Origin: Gammaproteobacteria bacterium
GTDB taxonomy: Bacteria; Pseudomonadota; Gammaproteobacteria; Enterobacterales; Psychrobiaceae
Reading direction: 5' to 3'
NCBI GenBank assembly: GCA_013214945.1
Contig: JABSRT010000006.1
Coordinates: forward strand, 124,001-188,000
DNA length: 64,000 nucleotides
A program made the translations under genes and the position numbers. Positions 45,442 through 56,567 of the stretch are shown in pieces (positions within the stretch are counted from its first letter, which is position 1; each line of letters starts with the position of its first letter). The notes under the pieces were generated by a model. That model made no database searches. It was not told where the DNA came from and worked only from the letters and a program-made list of their open reading frames with translations.

Positions 45442-48336
45442 TTATTCAGGTGAGACCACAATAAAGCGTAATGAGTCGAGTTGGATTTGCGCGTTGTCGA
45501 TAAACTTAGCGAGTTGCGTTTGTTGGGTGCGCAAGTGGCTGAGTTCTTCTTCACGAATATTAGGGTTGATTAGCTTAAGGTCGGCCAAGCGCTCTATTTC
45601 GCTATCAAGCTCAATATTCATTTTTGCCAGTGCTTGCGCTTTAATATCTTCCAACTCAGTGCTCGCAAAGACAGTGCCTTCTTGAATTTGTTGGTGAATG
45701 AAAGTTTGTGACGCACCAACCAACTTAGCGGCAATATGACGACCAATCGGGCTTAATTGACCATTGAGGTTATCAAACGAGATATTGCTGTGTAGGTTAT
45801 TGCCTTTCTTGTCCATTAACATCCGCAGTGGCGTGGCCGGTAAGAAACGACCGATGTGATAGCTCTTTGGTGCTGAGGTATCAGCGACAAAAATCAATTC
45901 AAGTAACATGGTGCCCGCTGGCAATGCCTTGCTCTTTAGGACAGATACCGCATTATTACCGGTATTGTCACTTAAGATCATGTCAATTGCGCCTTGAACC
46001 ATCGGGTGTTCCCAGTTAACAAACTGGAAATCTTCTCGCGCTAGCGCCGTTTGACGATCAAAGGTGATAGTGGCGCCATCTTCGGTTAACGTCGGGAAAT
46101 TAGGATGCAACATGTGGCCACCCGGACGCAAGATAATTGCATTTTCACTGTGATCATCTTGGTCAACACCGCAAATGTCGAGCATGTTAAACATAAAGGT
46201 TGGCAATTCTGTGCCGTCATCGATTTCGTTGATTTGATCGGCGATTTGCTGGCCAGATTGCTGCCCACCAGAATTTAGTTCGAGCAGACGATCGCGACCT
46301 TGCTCAATTTTTAGTTTAAGTTTCTGATGAATTTCATCGGTACTGCTAACCAGTTCAGTTAACGATTGGGCTTCGTCAGTTTGGTTAAGCAGATCAAATA
46401 AATCTTGTTTAACTTGTTCAAAAACGATGCCGCCAGAAGGACAAGTTTGTTCAAAGGCGTTAAGACCTTTGTGGTACCAATTTAATAATACTTCTTGGCT
46501 TGAACCTGCCATGTAAGGCACATGCAGTTGAATATCATTTTCTTGACCAATACGGTCGAGACGACCAATGCGCTGCTCGAGCAAATCAGGATTAAGTGGT
46601 AAATCAAACAACACTAAATGACGAGCAAACTGGAAGTTACGACCTTCTGAACCAATTTCAGAACATACTAACACCTGAGCGCCATCTTCTTTTTGGGCAA
46701 AGTAAGCGGCGCCTTTATCACGTTCAATAATTGACAGGCCTTCGTGGAATACCGCACTGCGGATCCCTTCTTTAACCCGTAACGCTTGCTCTAATACCAA
46801 CGCGGTATTCGCGTGAGCACAAATCACTAAGACTTTTTCTTTACTGGTTTTAATTAACTCAATTAACCAATCAATGCGGGGATCAAAGGCCCACCATGAA
46901 GCGTCTTTACCTTCAAACTCTTGGAAAATTTCTTCAGGGTATAATGATTGCAAAGCTGATTGCTGTGAATCTTTTTTGCTGCCCATGATTTTCGATACTT
47001 TAATCGACGTTGCATATTGGCTTGGCATAGCCAGCGGGTAGCTGTTTAAGATCCGTTTAGGGAAACCTTTAACCGCATGGCGAGTATTACGCATCATTAC
47101 GCGGCTTGTACCATGACGGTCGAGCAGCCATTGTAATAACGTTTGACGTGAAGGTGACTCAGGATCACCCGCAATATCATTAAGCAAACCGCTGATATCT
47201 TTTTCTTTTAATATCTCAGTAAGCGTAGCGCGGGCCGAGTCAGAAAGAGCCGGTTGGTCTATCAGCTCTTGGGCTGCTTGGGCGACTTTTTGGTAGTCTT
47301 GCTCTTCGGCTAAAAAGGCTTGGTAATCGTAAAAACGATCGGGATCAAGCAAACGTAAGCGGGCAAAATGCGATTCATGACCCAGTTGATCCGGCGTCGC
47401 CGTTAATAGCAAAATACCAGGGGTCGCTTTCGCTAGGCCTTCAACAATTCGGTATTCGCGCGATGGTTTTTCACTGTTCCATTCAAGATGATGCGCTTCA
47501 TCGACAACCACTAGATCCCATTCGGCATCTATGGCTTGCTGATAACGGGTCTTTTTACGCATTAAACCAAGGCTGGCAATAATAAGCTGCTCGGTTTCAA
47601 ATGGGTTTTCTGCATCGGCGTAGGCTTCTACACAGCGCTCTTCATCAAAAATAGCAAACTTTAAGTTAAAGCGGCGACGCATTTCGACTAACCACTGATG
47701 CTGCAAAGTCTCAGGTAATAAAATTAATACCCGTTCGGCGCGGCCGGTTAACACTTGCTGCAAGATAATCATGCCAGCTTCAATGGTTTTACCTAAACCC
47801 ACTTCATCGGCTAATAATACGCGCGGCGCATAACGTGAGCCAACTTCTTTAGCGATGTGAAGCTGATGAGGAATTAGGTTGGCGCGGGTTCCAGCTAGGC
47901 CTAGCAGTTCGCTTTGTTGCATTTTATGACGCTGTTTAAGACAGTCATAACGCAAAGTGTAATGATTCATGCGCTCGATTTGACCGGCAAACATCCGATC
48001 TTGAGGCTTATTAAAGCGAATGTTATGACATAGCATGACTTCGCGTAAGGTAACGTCTTCTTCACCAGTATCTTCACGGGTGCCAGTATAGGTAACTAAA
48101 CCGTCATTGTCGGTCGCACTGGTAATTAATAACGACCAGCCCTCGTGGCTGTTGACACGGTCACCTTGGTTAAAAATAACTCGTGTTAATGGCGCTTCAT
48201 TGCGTGAAAAAAGTCGACTTTCCCCTGTCGCAGAAAACAGTACGGTCACGGTGCGCCCTTCTAATGCGACAACCGTGCCGAGTCCTAATTCTGATTCTGT
48301 ATCACTAATCCAACGTTGGGCCAAAACAAAAGGCAT
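45442..48336 (-). CDS. rapA: RNA polymerase-associated protein RapA (SWI2/SNF2 ATPase)
   Basis: RapA recycles RNA polymerase stalled after transcription by remodelling it with ATP. The start at 48336 gives 964 residues beginning [20 protein letters not shown], the conserved N-terminus (E. coli 968). The open frame continues 22 codons upstream without support. Walker A is DEVGLGKT at about 177-184, the DEAH motif is in [10 protein letters not shown], and the helicase C-domain has [22 protein letters not shown] and [11 protein letters not shown]. It is monocistronic and convergent with the zinc cluster. Confidence 0.97.
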   Translation of the reverse strand: MPFVLAQRWISDTESELGLGTVVALEGRTVTVLFSATGESRLFSRNEAPLTRVIFNQGDRVNSHEGWSLLITSATDNDGLVTYTGTREDTGEEDVTLREVMLCHNIRFNKPQDRMFAGQIERMNHYTLRYDCLKQRHKMQQSELLGLAGTRANLIPHQLHIAKEVGSRYAPRVLLADEVGLGKTIEAGMIILQQVLTGRAERVLILLPETLQHQWLVEMRRRFNLKFAIFDEERCVEAYADAENPFETEQLIIASLGLMRKKTRYQQAIDAEWDLVVVDEAHHLEWNSEKPSREYRIVEGLAKATPGILLLTATPDQLGHESHFARLRLLDPDRFYDYQAFLAEEQDYQKVAQAAQELIDQPALSDSARATLTEILKEKDISGLLNDIAGDPESPSRQTLLQWLLDRHGTSRVMMRNTRHAVKGFPKRILNSYPLAMPSQYATSIKVSKIMGSKKDSQQSALQSLYPEEIFQEFEGKDASWWAFDPRIDWLIELIKTSKEKVLVICAHANTALVLEQALRVKEGIRSAVFHEGLSIIERDKGAAYFAQKEDGAQVLVCSEIGSEGRNFQFARHLVLFDLPLNPDLLEQRIGRLDRIGQENDIQLHVPYMAGSSQEVLLNWYHKGLNAFEQTCPSGGIVFEQVKQDLFDLLNQTDEAQSLTELVSSTDEIHQKLKLKIEQGRDRLLELNSGGQQSGQQIADQINEIDDGTELPTFMFNMLDICGVDQDDHSENAIILRPGGHMLHPNFPTLTEDGATITFDRQTALAREDFQFVNWEHPMVQGAIDMILSDNTGNNAVSVLKSKALPAGTMLLELIFVADTSAPKSYHIGRFLPATPLRMLMDKKGNNLHSNISFDNLNGQLSPIGRHIAAKLVGASQTFIHQQIQEGTVFASTELEDIKAQALAKMNIELDSEIERLADLKLINPNIREEELSHLRTQQTQLAKFIDNAQIQLDSLRFIVVSPE

Positions 48337-48567
48337 GTAATGTATCTCTCTAACCGAGTTCAAAAGGACGCGTATATTACATGATGATATACCCGAATGC
48401 ATTGCTATTTTAGCTCATTTTAACAGGTCTGTGGTGTGCTAGTGAGACGATTGCGGCAAAACCAATGATCACAGCGGGTGGCTGGTGGCTAACAAGGCTT
48501 TTTTTTGTCGCAAACTGTGTTATGTTTATTTTTAGGATCAACTTGTTAGAAATAGGGAGTATGATTT

Positions 48568-49947
48568 ATGGATAAGACTAAAATTTATGTACTAGATACA
48601 AATATATTATTGCATCAACCCAACGCCATTTTTTCTTTTAACGAGCACGATGTCATTATTCCAATGACAGTATTGGAAGAACTGGATCAAATTAAAGACC
48701 GCCACAAAGATGTCAGCCGCGATGCCCGAGTGGCTATTCGCACCATCGAAGATATTTTTTCGCAAGAAAGCTCAGAACATATTCTTAAAGGCGTCGCTAT
48801 CTCAAACCATGGCGTCGACCAGTCGCAGCTTGGTTCCTTGGCTATTTTCCCTGATCACCAGCTCAAACTTGATGAAGACGCGCTACCTGGTCCCGCTAAC
48901 GATAATAAAATAATTAATACCGCGCTGCACTTACAAAAGGTTCACGCGCCCCGTGCCGTCATACTCGTTACTCAAGATATTAATATGCGGCTCAAAGCCA
49001 AAGGAGCAGGCGTGCAGTTGGTTGAAGAGTATCGCAGCGACCAGCCTATTTCAGATATTCGATTTTTGAGTAAAGGTTACCAAAAGTTTAGTGGCGACTT
49101 TTGGCAGCATATTCAAAACTGTGATACCAAAAGTGATGGTCGTCATACTATTCATACCGTTAGCACCGACGATGTTCAAGAGAGTTATGTTAACCAATAT
49201 TTAATTGATGGTAGTGACCATTTTTGTGCACGTGTGACTAAAGTTGAGCAAACTGGGGTCAGTTTTATTGATGTTAGCCGCGAACGAATTGAGCACCGAA
49301 AAGCCTGGGGAGTGAAAGCAAAAAACGTCTATCAAGGCATGGCGCTTGATGCCTTGCTTGATCCTAAAATTGAGTTAGTGATATTAACGGGTGCCGCTGG
49401 CAGCGGTAAAACGTTGCTGACCATGGCTGCGGCGTTAGAGCAAGTGATTGATAAAAAACGTTATAACAAAATTATTGTCACTCGAAATACCCCGGAAATT
49501 GCCGAATCAATCGGTTTTTTACCCGGCACCGAAGAAGAAAAAATGGCACCGTGGTTGGCGGCAATAACCGATTCGTTGGAAGTATTACATGGTGGCGACG
49601 AATGCCAGCAAGGCAGTATTAATTACATTTGTGAACGGGCAAATATTCAATTTAAATCGATTAACTTTATGCGCGGACGTTCAATTCAACGGGCCTTTGT
49701 ATTGCTTGATGAATGTCAAAACTTAACCGCGTCACAGCTAAAAACCATTATTACTCGCTGTGGAGAGGGCACCAAAATTGTCTGCTTGGGTAACTTAGCG
49801 CAAATAGACAGTAACTACCTAACTGCCGTATCGTCGGGTTTAACCTACCTGGTCGAAACCTTTAAAGACTTTGAAGGCAGCTCGGTGGTTCATCTTGATG
49901 GCGTGGTGCGTAGTCGCCTGGCTAAATTTGCCGAAGAGCATATGTAA
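48568..49947 (+). CDS. PIN-PhoH family ATPase/ribonuclease (PhoH2/YlaK type)
   Basis: This 459-residue protein fuses an N-terminal PIN nuclease domain (about 5-150) to a C-terminal PhoH ATPase domain (about 255-455). The PIN domain has the acidic residues in YVLDTNILLH and VLEELDQIK. The PhoH domain has Walker A GAAGSGKT (about 275-282) and Walker B FVLLDECQNL. Such proteins are thought to be RNA helicase/nucleases. It stands alone between rapA and the hybrid kinase. The physiological role is not known for this genus. Confidence 0.92.
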   Translation: MDKTKIYVLDTNILLHQPNAIFSFNEHDVIIPMTVLEELDQIKDRHKDVSRDARVAIRTIEDIFSQESSEHILKGVAISNHGVDQSQLGSLAIFPDHQLKLDEDALPGPANDNKIINTALHLQKVHAPRAVILVTQDINMRLKAKGAGVQLVEEYRSDQPISDIRFLSKGYQKFSGDFWQHIQNCDTKSDGRHTIHTVSTDDVQESYVNQYLIDGSDHFCARVTKVEQTGVSFIDVSRERIEHRKAWGVKAKNVYQGMALDALLDPKIELVILTGAAGSGKTLLTMAAALEQVIDKKRYNKIIVTRNTPEIAESIGFLPGTEEEKMAPWLAAITDSLEVLHGGDECQQGSINYICERANIQFKSINFMRGRSIQRAFVLLDECQNLTASQLKTIITRCGEGTKIVCLGNLAQIDSNYLTAVSSGLTYLVETFKDFEGSSVVHLDGVVRSRLAKFAEEHM

Positions 49948-49985
49948 GCCCAGTTAAACTCCTGCCTAAGCTATGCAATTCCAGT

Positions 49986-50040
49986 AGCTTGGGTATATCC
50001 CCAAGCAGCTTGGGTATATCCCCAAGCAGCTTGGGTATAT
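49986..50040. repeat. Tandem palindromic 21-bp repeat (2.6 copies)
   Basis: A unit starting AGCTTGGGTATATCCCCAAG occurs at 49986-50006 and 50007-50027, with a partial third unit at 50028-50040. Each unit is a hairpin (GCTTGGG with CCCAAGC), and the junction between units (CCCAAGC-A-GCTTGGG) is another. It lies just after the PhoH gene and before the hybrid kinase. The partial third unit runs into TATAAT (50038-50043). Confidence 0.85.
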
Positions 50041-50072
50041 AATAGCGCCAATAATGATATTAGGAGTTTAGC

Positions 50073-53000
50073 GTGAAGACCCACATTCTTGGTCAATATA
50101 ATCGGACCATTTTTTATACCTATCTTGCTGTTTTGGCCTTGGCGCTTGGCGCATCGTTGTGGGTACTTAATAAAAACCGTACAGAAACGCTCAATGACAA
50201 ATTTCTGCAAATAAAAACCCATGAGCATCAAGTTGAATTGCTGCTCGACTCTGGCGTGCGCGCTGTTAATTCGTTGCGCCAGTATGCAACCAAACACTTA
50301 AGTTTGGCTGATGCTCCGCGACTTGATTTGTTGCTGTCCTATTATTCGTATAAAGGTATTGAGCAAGGTTTTGAGATAACCCCAAATGTTAAAGCTGAGT
50401 TTAAAGACTTGTTTGAAATTGGCATGATCAGTGGTACCGGCAGCCTTAAACAACGCTCAATGAAATATTACAGTGAAATCGATATGTTGTTCGAAATGAA
50501 CTTGTCGTTTCCGGTTGCGCTCGAAATGGTGCCCGACGCTGCTTGGGTCTATTATTTATCAGCGAATGAATTTATTGGCGTATATCCATGGCCAGGAGAT
50601 GATTACTTTTTTTCCAAAGACTCGTTTAATAGTCCTGCCTTTATTAATGCGTCTCCCGAGGCTAATCCACAGCGTGGCGTTTTTTGGACCAGTGCTTACC
50701 TAGATGATGCCGGCAAAGGGCTAATGACCACGGTGGGGGTGCCACTGTATATTGATGACGAATTCTACGGCGCAATTGCGATTGATATTACACTATCAAC
50801 CTTAAGCAAGGAGTTGATGCGGCAGGTGAGTTTTAACGGCACTATGTTATTGCTCGATGATAAGCAACAAATATTGGCCCAAAACCGGCGCGACACTGAG
50901 CCAGCAGGTTCTGGCTTAGAGCTGTTTCAAAGTCAGTTGCCAACAGAGTTAAGTAATTATTCACTTGAACGGCTATTACAGGCGACACAAGGCGAGCTGC
51001 TTAATGGTTATTATGTTCAAGCGGTCGAGTTAGTTAACGCGCCATTTAAAATGATTTATTTTGAAGCTGAAAGCCAATTGTTTGGTGAGTCAGGACGCCA
51101 GTTTGTGATTAGTTTAGTGTCAATGATGCTGGCGTTATCGATCTTAATTTCAGTGGTTCATTGGCTAGCACAGCAAACCTTTATTGGCCCTGCTTCTAAA
51201 TTGATGGAGCATCTAGAATCTTGTGCTAAAGAGCCTATTGAACCGCCTAAAGGGATCAGCGAGGGTTGGCGACCATTCTTTGTCTTAGTGAGCAGAATAT
51301 TCAGTGAAAACAAAAGCAATACGTTACAGCTGGCTGAAGACAATCGTCAGCTCGATATAAAAGTAGCTCAGCGAACCGAAAAGCTGCGAGAAACCACTGA
51401 AAAACGCGAGCGAGAATATGCCTTATTGCGCTCGTTAATCGACTCAATCCCCGATGTGATCTTTTATAAAGACATTCAAGGCAATTATTTAGGCTGTAAC
51501 AAAGCCGCTTTAACCCTGTTTGCGGTTGATGAACAAGGGTTTCTTGGTCGCAGTTGTCGTGACTTTCTTGGTGATGACTTAGCCGACAAGCTGGAGTTAG
51601 GTGATAAAAAAGCGATACAAACCGGCAAAACAGTCACCATGCAACAAGCGCTCGATTCCAAGAATCCAAGCCTGTTGTGGCAAATTCAAAAAACGCCTTA
51701 CCAAGGTATTCACGGTGAATTACTTGGTATTATCGGGGTGGCTCGCGACATCACCAAAGAGCACCACGCCGCTGAGCAATTACGACGCAGTGAAGAACGT
51801 TACTATATGGCGATGGACGCGGTCGAAGAAGGCTTATGGGACTGGAAAGTTCACAGTGATGAGCTGCATTGCAACCCCGCATATTTTACCATGTTAGGTT
51901 ATCAACCTGCCGATGTGTTATCGAGCTGGGACGGTTTTAGAAAGCTGGTCCATAAAGACGATTGGAGTTTAACCGCGGCTAAGCTTAACGAGCACTTGAG
52001 TGATCCGAGCCAACCTTATGAACATGAATTTAGAATGTTGTCGCAACAGGGTAATTATGAATGGATTTTAGCCCGCGGCAGTGTGGTTAAGTATGACGAA
52101 AATAACCAACCATTACGGATGTTAGGCACCCATAAAAACATTACCAAACGCAAAGAATTCGAGGTGAAAATCGTTGAAGCCAAGCAAGAGGCAGAAGCGG
52201 CTAACCGTTATAAAAGTGAATTCTTGGCTAACATGAGCCATGAAATCCGTACGCCGATGAATGGCATCATGGGCATGATCCAGCTGGCGCTGCAAACAGA
52301 ATTAGATCTTAAGCAAGCTGATTATTTAAATAAAGCCCATAGTTCGGCTAACGTCTTGCTCGACATCATTAATGACATTTTAGACTTTTCCAAAATTGAA
52401 GCGGGCAAGCTGGCATTAGAGCAAGTGCCGTTTAATTTGGAAGAGGTATTAAGTGCGGTGGTTAATGTTAATGTCTTGGCGGCGCAAGACAAGCAGCTAG
52501 AACTCATATTGCATCCGCCGACAACGCCGCTGGCCTTGTTGGGCGATCCATTGCGGCTTAATCAAATATTGACCAATGTGGTATCAAATGCGGTTAAGTT
52601 TACCGCCCAAGGTTTTGTCGAGCTGCGTTGTGATGTTCAAAGCCAAAGTCCGCAGCAGGTTAAGCTAAAGTTTAGTGTTACCGATACCGGTGTTGGCATT
52701 GACTCGAGCAAGTTACACCGACTATTTAAGCCATTTAGTCAGGCCGATGGCTCAACCACCCGTCAATATGGTGGTTCGGGATTAGGTTTGTCTATTTCGC
52801 AGCATTTGGTGCAAATGATGGGCGGCAGTTTTGAGGTTGTTAGTCAATTAGGCCAAGGCAGTTGCTTTAGTTTTACCATTGAATTGGCGTTAGAAAACCA
52901 GCAATTACCGCAACCATGGCGTTTGCCTGAGCAGCTTCGTGAACCAGCGATCTTGCTGGTGGAACCTTGCGAACGCGCACGCATTAGCTATCAACAGACC

Positions 53001-53723
53001 TTAACTGAAATTGGTTTTACGGTGACGCCTGCGAGTAGTTTAGCCGATGCCGCCGAGCAGCTTGAGTCTGGTTATAATTACCAAGCGATCTTGCTTGACT
53101 GGACCCGAGAGCAAGACCGTAACACCGTACAATTACAAACGGTTGCTAAGCTGGCTAATAAAGCGCTATTAATTTTGATGGTTGGTTATGGCGATGACGT
53201 AATGAAAGATCCTAAGATAAGTTCCCTCGTCAAAGGTGTACTTAGTAAGCCGCTATCGCCAATGGTCATGGTAGAGCAAGTCAGTCAACTGCTCGATCAA
53301 GCAACGGTGCCTACTGTCGCTAAAAAGGCTGCTAGCGTTGAATTTAAAGGAAAACTGCTGTTAGTTGACGATAATATAATAAATCAGCAAGTCGCTAAAG
53401 GTTTGTTAGAGTCACAAGGTTATCAAGTGGACTTGGCTGTTAACGGCCAAGAAGCGGTAGAAGCTGCATTAAATCATCACTATCACGCGGTATTAATGGA
53501 TATTCAAATGCCGGTAATGGACGGTTTAACAGCAGCGGGAGAAATCAGAAAAACCTACTCACTCACTCAATTACCTATTATTGCGATGACCGCACATGCA
53601 ATGAGTGGCGATCGAGAAAAAAGCATTGATGCTGGTATGAATGATCATATAACCAAGCCGCTGATTTTAACTGAAATGTTCGAGACTATCGCGCGCTGCA
53701 TTAGCGAGAGCGATCCGTTATAA
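50073..53723 (+). CDS. Orphan hybrid sensor histidine kinase (dCACHE-PAS-PAS-HisKA-HATPase-REC-REC)
   Basis: This 1216-residue inner-membrane sensor has two membrane helices (about 13-32 and 342-366) enclosing a periplasmic dCACHE-like sensor. Two PAS domains follow (about 450-570 and 577-690). The kinase core has the phospho-acceptor H723 ([13 protein letters not shown]) and ATP-binding GGSGLGLS. Two receiver domains follow. The first (about 955-1075) lacks the paired acidic residues at its start (LLVEPCERA) and looks degenerate. The second is complete with VDDN and D1143 in [11 protein letters not shown]. No Hpt domain or partner regulator is adjacent. The start is GTG with TAGGAG upstream. 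The ligand is unknown. Confidence 0.9.
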   Translation: MKTHILGQYNRTIFYTYLAVLALALGASLWVLNKNRTETLNDKFLQIKTHEHQVELLLDSGVRAVNSLRQYATKHLSLADAPRLDLLLSYYSYKGIEQGFEITPNVKAEFKDLFEIGMISGTGSLKQRSMKYYSEIDMLFEMNLSFPVALEMVPDAAWVYYLSANEFIGVYPWPGDDYFFSKDSFNSPAFINASPEANPQRGVFWTSAYLDDAGKGLMTTVGVPLYIDDEFYGAIAIDITLSTLSKELMRQVSFNGTMLLLDDKQQILAQNRRDTEPAGSGLELFQSQLPTELSNYSLERLLQATQGELLNGYYVQAVELVNAPFKMIYFEAESQLFGESGRQFVISLVSMMLALSILISVVHWLAQQTFIGPASKLMEHLESCAKEPIEPPKGISEGWRPFFVLVSRIFSENKSNTLQLAEDNRQLDIKVAQRTEKLRETTEKREREYALLRSLIDSIPDVIFYKDIQGNYLGCNKAALTLFAVDEQGFLGRSCRDFLGDDLADKLELGDKKAIQTGKTVTMQQALDSKNPSLLWQIQKTPYQGIHGELLGIIGVARDITKEHHAAEQLRRSEERYYMAMDAVEEGLWDWKVHSDELHCNPAYFTMLGYQPADVLSSWDGFRKLVHKDDWSLTAAKLNEHLSDPSQPYEHEFRMLSQQGNYEWILARGSVVKYDENNQPLRMLGTHKNITKRKEFEVKIVEAKQEAEAANRYKSEFLANMSHEIRTPMNGIMGMIQLALQTELDLKQADYLNKAHSSANVLLDIINDILDFSKIEAGKLALEQVPFNLEEVLSAVVNVNVLAAQDKQLELILHPPTTPLALLGDPLRLNQILTNVVSNAVKFTAQGFVELRCDVQSQSPQQVKLKFSVTDTGVGIDSSKLHRLFKPFSQADGSTTRQYGGSGLGLSISQHLVQMMGGSFEVVSQLGQGSCFSFTIELALENQQLPQPWRLPEQLREPAILLVEPCERARISYQQTLTEIGFTVTPASSLADAAEQLESGYNYQAILLDWTREQDRNTVQLQTVAKLANKALLILMVGYGDDVMKDPKISSLVKGVLSKPLSPMVMVEQVSQLLDQATVPTVAKKAASVEFKGKLLLVDDNIINQQVAKGLLESQGYQVDLAVNGQEAVEAALNHHYHAVLMDIQMPVMDGLTAAGEIRKTYSLTQLPIIAMTAHAMSGDREKSIDAGMNDHITKPLILTEMFETIARCISESDPL

Positions 53724-53734
53724 CCGTGCAAACG

Positions 53735-53803
53735 GCGGCTAGTATCGACTAGCCGCTTTAATGAAATTGGCTATTAATCACAAGCTAACTCGCTTGTGAT
53801 TTT
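53735..53803. terminator. Two hairpins between the convergent kinase genes
   Basis: GCGGCTAGT-ATCG-ACTAGCCGC (53735-53756) is followed by TTTAA and suits the hybrid kinase gene. A second hairpin, AATCACAAGC / GCTTGTGATT (53776-53785 and 53792-53801), is followed by TT and overlaps the last codons of the leftward protein kinase gene. Confidence 0.75.
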
Positions 53804-55596
53804 GGGTTGGCGTGCTGGAAATTATCTTGCATCCTTGCCTGCGAGCTAAAGAACTTACTGTCTTTGTAAGGAAATTTCATAAATCCAGATACGCCAAGGC
53901 CGTTAATTAGCGGTACTTTAGCGATCAAGCTATCAATAAGTTGCTGGAAATATTGTTGTTGCGAACCATCGAGCAATGACAGGTAGTTATGGATCTTTAA
54001 ATCTTTTTCAAGCGCTTCAAAAATAATACAGCCGGTGTGATGAACCTGATTCATCTTGGCTAAAATTTCCATCATTTCATCGGGTAAATCCAGTTGTTCA
54101 TCGGGATCTTTGTCATCTTCAAAATAAGAGTGAAGCCGACTGCTGTCATCAATTTGGGGTTGATCATGAACATCAAAAGTTAACGTGGTCTGCTCATAGG
54201 GCAAGTATGGCTTGTCCTGACTGTCGCGCTCAATATGTTGGGTTTGCTTAGCGTTGAAGAAACACGCTTTAAAAATGCCTTCACGGTCGATTGCTCGCGC
54301 CAAATTCACCATGTTATTGACGGCGCAACCAAAGGAGCGTCGTAATGACGGATCATAAAGATTTAAATTTGAGTCGATATAAAGGCCATCATCTTGCCAA
54401 TGAATAGCCAAACCGCCGACAATCGGAAATTTACCTAAGCGACTAACCGAGGCTAGAAAAGCTTTAGAGTTGTCGCCCATGCCCGCGAGAAAGTTTTTAT
54501 AATAATTATCGAGCTGAACGTCATCAATATCATCAAACTCGCTTAAATGGGCTTCTTCTTTAAGGAATGATTTACGAGAGGTATAAACAACCGATTCCAG
54601 ATCTTCATTTGACGGATGAATCCATACCGGCAATTGAGGTGGGCTTGGAGATGCTTGCTCAGCTGGCACCACAATGTTTTTCATGTACTTCATGTTATTA
54701 ATAAAGTAATCGCCAGCTTGGTGACGTAGTTTGATGTCGCTACTCATCATATTTTGTAGCGTGATGGCAAACTCCTTGGGCAAACCAAGGGACGTTACCG
54801 AAATAACTTGCGATCCAAAGCGGCAAGACTGGCCAGACGCTAACGCATAGAGCGTACCGGCCAAGCCCTGCTCATCAAAACGCGGGGAAGACAACGCGCC
54901 ATTTAACTGCTCTTCGCCAATAAAATAAACATCGCCTAGCCGGGCATTAGTATGCTGTAAATCACCAGACATTAACTCCATCACGTTGGCATTAAAAAAT
55001 TGTCCTTGAGTATCAACTTGAGAGAACACCGATGAGCCCCAATCGATTAATCCGACCCGATTTTTATGTGGATCATACACAATATTAGACGGCTTAATAT
55101 CACCATGAATAATAGGTTTTTTTAGTTGTCTTAACTCGATTAATATCTCGACCAATTGGCTGGCGATATCGATTAATATTTTAGCGGGCAGCGGGCCCTG
55201 ACTGATCGAATATTTTTCTAAATCAATGCCGATGGCTTGCTGCATTGCCAATATCCGTTGTTTGCCGATTTTAAAATAACCGAGGCATTTAGGCACCAGT
55301 GGAAAATTGACTTGCTCTAGCATAAAGGCTTCTTCTTCGAGCCGGTCTTGCACATGCTCAGGCAAGGTAATACGCGAGAATTTAAACACAAAATTTTGAT
55401 TGGCAGGTGACAAAGCCGAAAATGCAAAACCGTAAGCGCCTTTGCCAATATATTGCGGATTACGATAACCCAATTGCTCAAGTTGCTGATGACAAAGATC
55501 TATCCAATCGCGCAGCTTTTTGGCGTCGTGATGATTGAGTAAATAAATTGACTGTTCTTCAGAGATATAAAACTGTTGTAGATTAGGTTTTGTCAT
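53785..55596 (-). CDS. Eukaryotic-type Ser/Thr protein kinase family protein
   Basis: This protein of about 603 residues has a Hanks-type kinase domain in its N-terminal half. The glycine loop is GKGAYGFAF (51-59), the ATP lysine is K72 in FKFS, the catalytic loop is HGDIKPSN (H164, D166; HGD replaces HRD) and the metal motif is DWG (D185). The C-terminal half (about 300-600) has no domain I recognise. There are no membrane segments, so it is cytoplasmic. I chose ATG 55596; a TTG at 55617 would add seven residues. The substrate is unknown. It is convergent with the hybrid kinase. Confidence 0.85.
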   Translation of the reverse strand: MTKPNLQQFYISEEQSIYLLNHHDAKKLRDWIDLCHQQLEQLGYRNPQYIGKGAYGFAFSALSPANQNFVFKFSRITLPEHVQDRLEEEAFMLEQVNFPLVPKCLGYFKIGKQRILAMQQAIGIDLEKYSISQGPLPAKILIDIASQLVEILIELRQLKKPIIHGDIKPSNIVYDPHKNRVGLIDWGSSVFSQVDTQGQFFNANVMELMSGDLQHTNARLGDVYFIGEEQLNGALSSPRFDEQGLAGTLYALASGQSCRFGSQVISVTSLGLPKEFAITLQNMMSSDIKLRHQAGDYFINNMKYMKNIVVPAEQASPSPPQLPVWIHPSNEDLESVVYTSRKSFLKEEAHLSEFDDIDDVQLDNYYKNFLAGMGDNSKAFLASVSRLGKFPIVGGLAIHWQDDGLYIDSNLNLYDPSLRRSFGCAVNNMVNLARAIDREGIFKACFFNAKQTQHIERDSQDKPYLPYEQTTLTFDVHDQPQIDDSSRLHSYFEDDKDPDEQLDLPDEMMEILAKMNQVHHTGCIIFEALEKDLKIHNYLSLLDGSQQQYFQQLIDSLIAKVPLINGLGVSGFMKFPYKDSKFFSSQARMQDNFQHANPKSQAS

Positions 55597-55857
55597 AGCA
55601 TTAATTTGTGAGGGCAATCAATTTAAGAGTATGACTATTAATAAAACAAGGCAACCAAAGTTATAATATTTGTTGCGAAATTTGTATTAATATATGGACA
55701 GACAAATTAATTTATAATTATAACAAAAAATTGATCAATGTCTTATTGCTAAGGTGAACCTTTGATTACTCTTAGCCATAACTATTAACATTAGCTCTAA
55801 GTAAAAGTTCTAAGCAATAGTTTTAAACAAAACATAATAATATTCAGGAGAATAAAC

Positions 55858-56169
55858 ATGTTAAAAAAACGTTATATCGCACTGGCACTAGCATTATCAT
55901 TGCCAATGCTAGCAAATGCAGCGGGTGATGCTGCGGCCGGTAAAGCAAAAGCGGCAATGTGCGCCGCTTGTCATGGCGCTGGAGGGGTTTCAGCTATTCC
56001 AACTTACCCTAATTTAAAAGGTCAAAAGGCTGCTTATCTTGAAGCTTCTTTAAAAGCTTTTAAAAATCAATCACGCACCGGTAACCAAGCTGCGGTCATG
56101 TATGGCATGGCCGCACCGTTAAGTGACGCTGACATTGCAAACTTAGCAGCGTACTATTCTGCACTGTAA
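55858..56169 (+). CDS. Small periplasmic class I cytochrome c (c5/c553-like)
   Basis: This 103-residue precursor has a signal peptide (about 1-21, ending ANA) and one haem site CAACH (C35, C38, H39). The probable distal ligand is one of the Met residues in [11 protein letters not shown]. The mature form is about 82 residues, typical of a single-haem electron carrier between membrane complexes and terminal reductases or oxidases. GGAG precedes the ATG. It is monocistronic with its own terminator. Confidence 0.93.
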   Translation: MLKKRYIALALALSLPMLANAAGDAAAGKAKAAMCAACHGAGGVSAIPTYPNLKGQKAAYLEASLKAFKNQSRTGNQAAVMYGMAAPLSDADIANLAAYYSAL

Positions 56170-56256
56170 AAAATTAAGCAGATAACCCGACGCTGCCAAG
56201 TATTGGTTTAGTATCAGGGGTTACAAAAACCTTAACCAAAACTCAGGTTAAACCAA

Positions 56257-56282
56257 AAAGTCCATTACGATGGGCTTTTTTT
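56257..56282 (+). terminator. Intrinsic terminator of the cytochrome c gene
   Basis: AAAGTCCAT (56257-56265) pairs with ATGGGCTTT (56270-56278, one G·U) around TACG, with Ts to 56282. Confidence 0.85.
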
Positions 56283-56386
56283 GTTAGCTTAGCGCCAATA
56301 ACAAGGTGAGTCGTGTTATCGCAACTATCATATTGCGCTAAATGTTAACAAAAGATCGATATGTTGTGATTAATTCGAATTAAGCG

Positions 56387-56416
56387 TTGACAAGTGCTAA
56401 TGAGAATGATTATTAT
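56387..56416 (+). promoter_or_regulatory. Fur-controlled promoter of the RyhB-like sRNA
   Basis: TTGACA (56387-56392) and TATTAT (56411-56416) are 18 bp apart and form a strong sigma-70 promoter. Between and over the -10 lies GCTAATGAGAATGATTATT (56396-56414), which agrees with the 19-bp Fur consensus at 15 positions by my count. Confidence 0.88.
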
Positions 56417-56422
56417 TACGTC

Positions 56423-56567
56423 ACGTTCTCAGGGACGTATCTCCTGACAAACTATATGCTGTTTATATGGATTGTTTTAGAGTAAATATCGAATGTTGGT
56501 ATTTGCTTGAACACGACTATTGCTCACATTGCTATTTTTCGGCCGCATTTTGCGGCCGCTTTTTTTT
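56423..56567 (+). ncRNA. ryhB: RyhB-like Fur-repressed small RNA
   Basis: RyhB is an Hfq-dependent sRNA that, when iron is short, base-pairs with mRNAs of non-essential iron proteins. The predicted transcript is about 145 nt, from just after the TATTAT box to the T run at 56567. Its 3' part holds CACGACTATTGCTCACATTG (56512-56531) followed by CT, which is the RyhB core (E. coli CACGACATTGCTCACATTGC) with one inserted base. It ends in a strong terminator, CGGCCGCA (56540-56547) with TGCGGCCG (56551-56558) and eight Ts. The Fur-box promoter completes the picture. It is longer than the 90-nt E. coli RyhB, as I recall for Shewanella. The 5' end is estimated. Confidence 0.88.

Noticed and set aside
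49986-50040. CRISPR array
   Set aside because: Repeats are directly adjacent with no spacers, and no cas genes are present.
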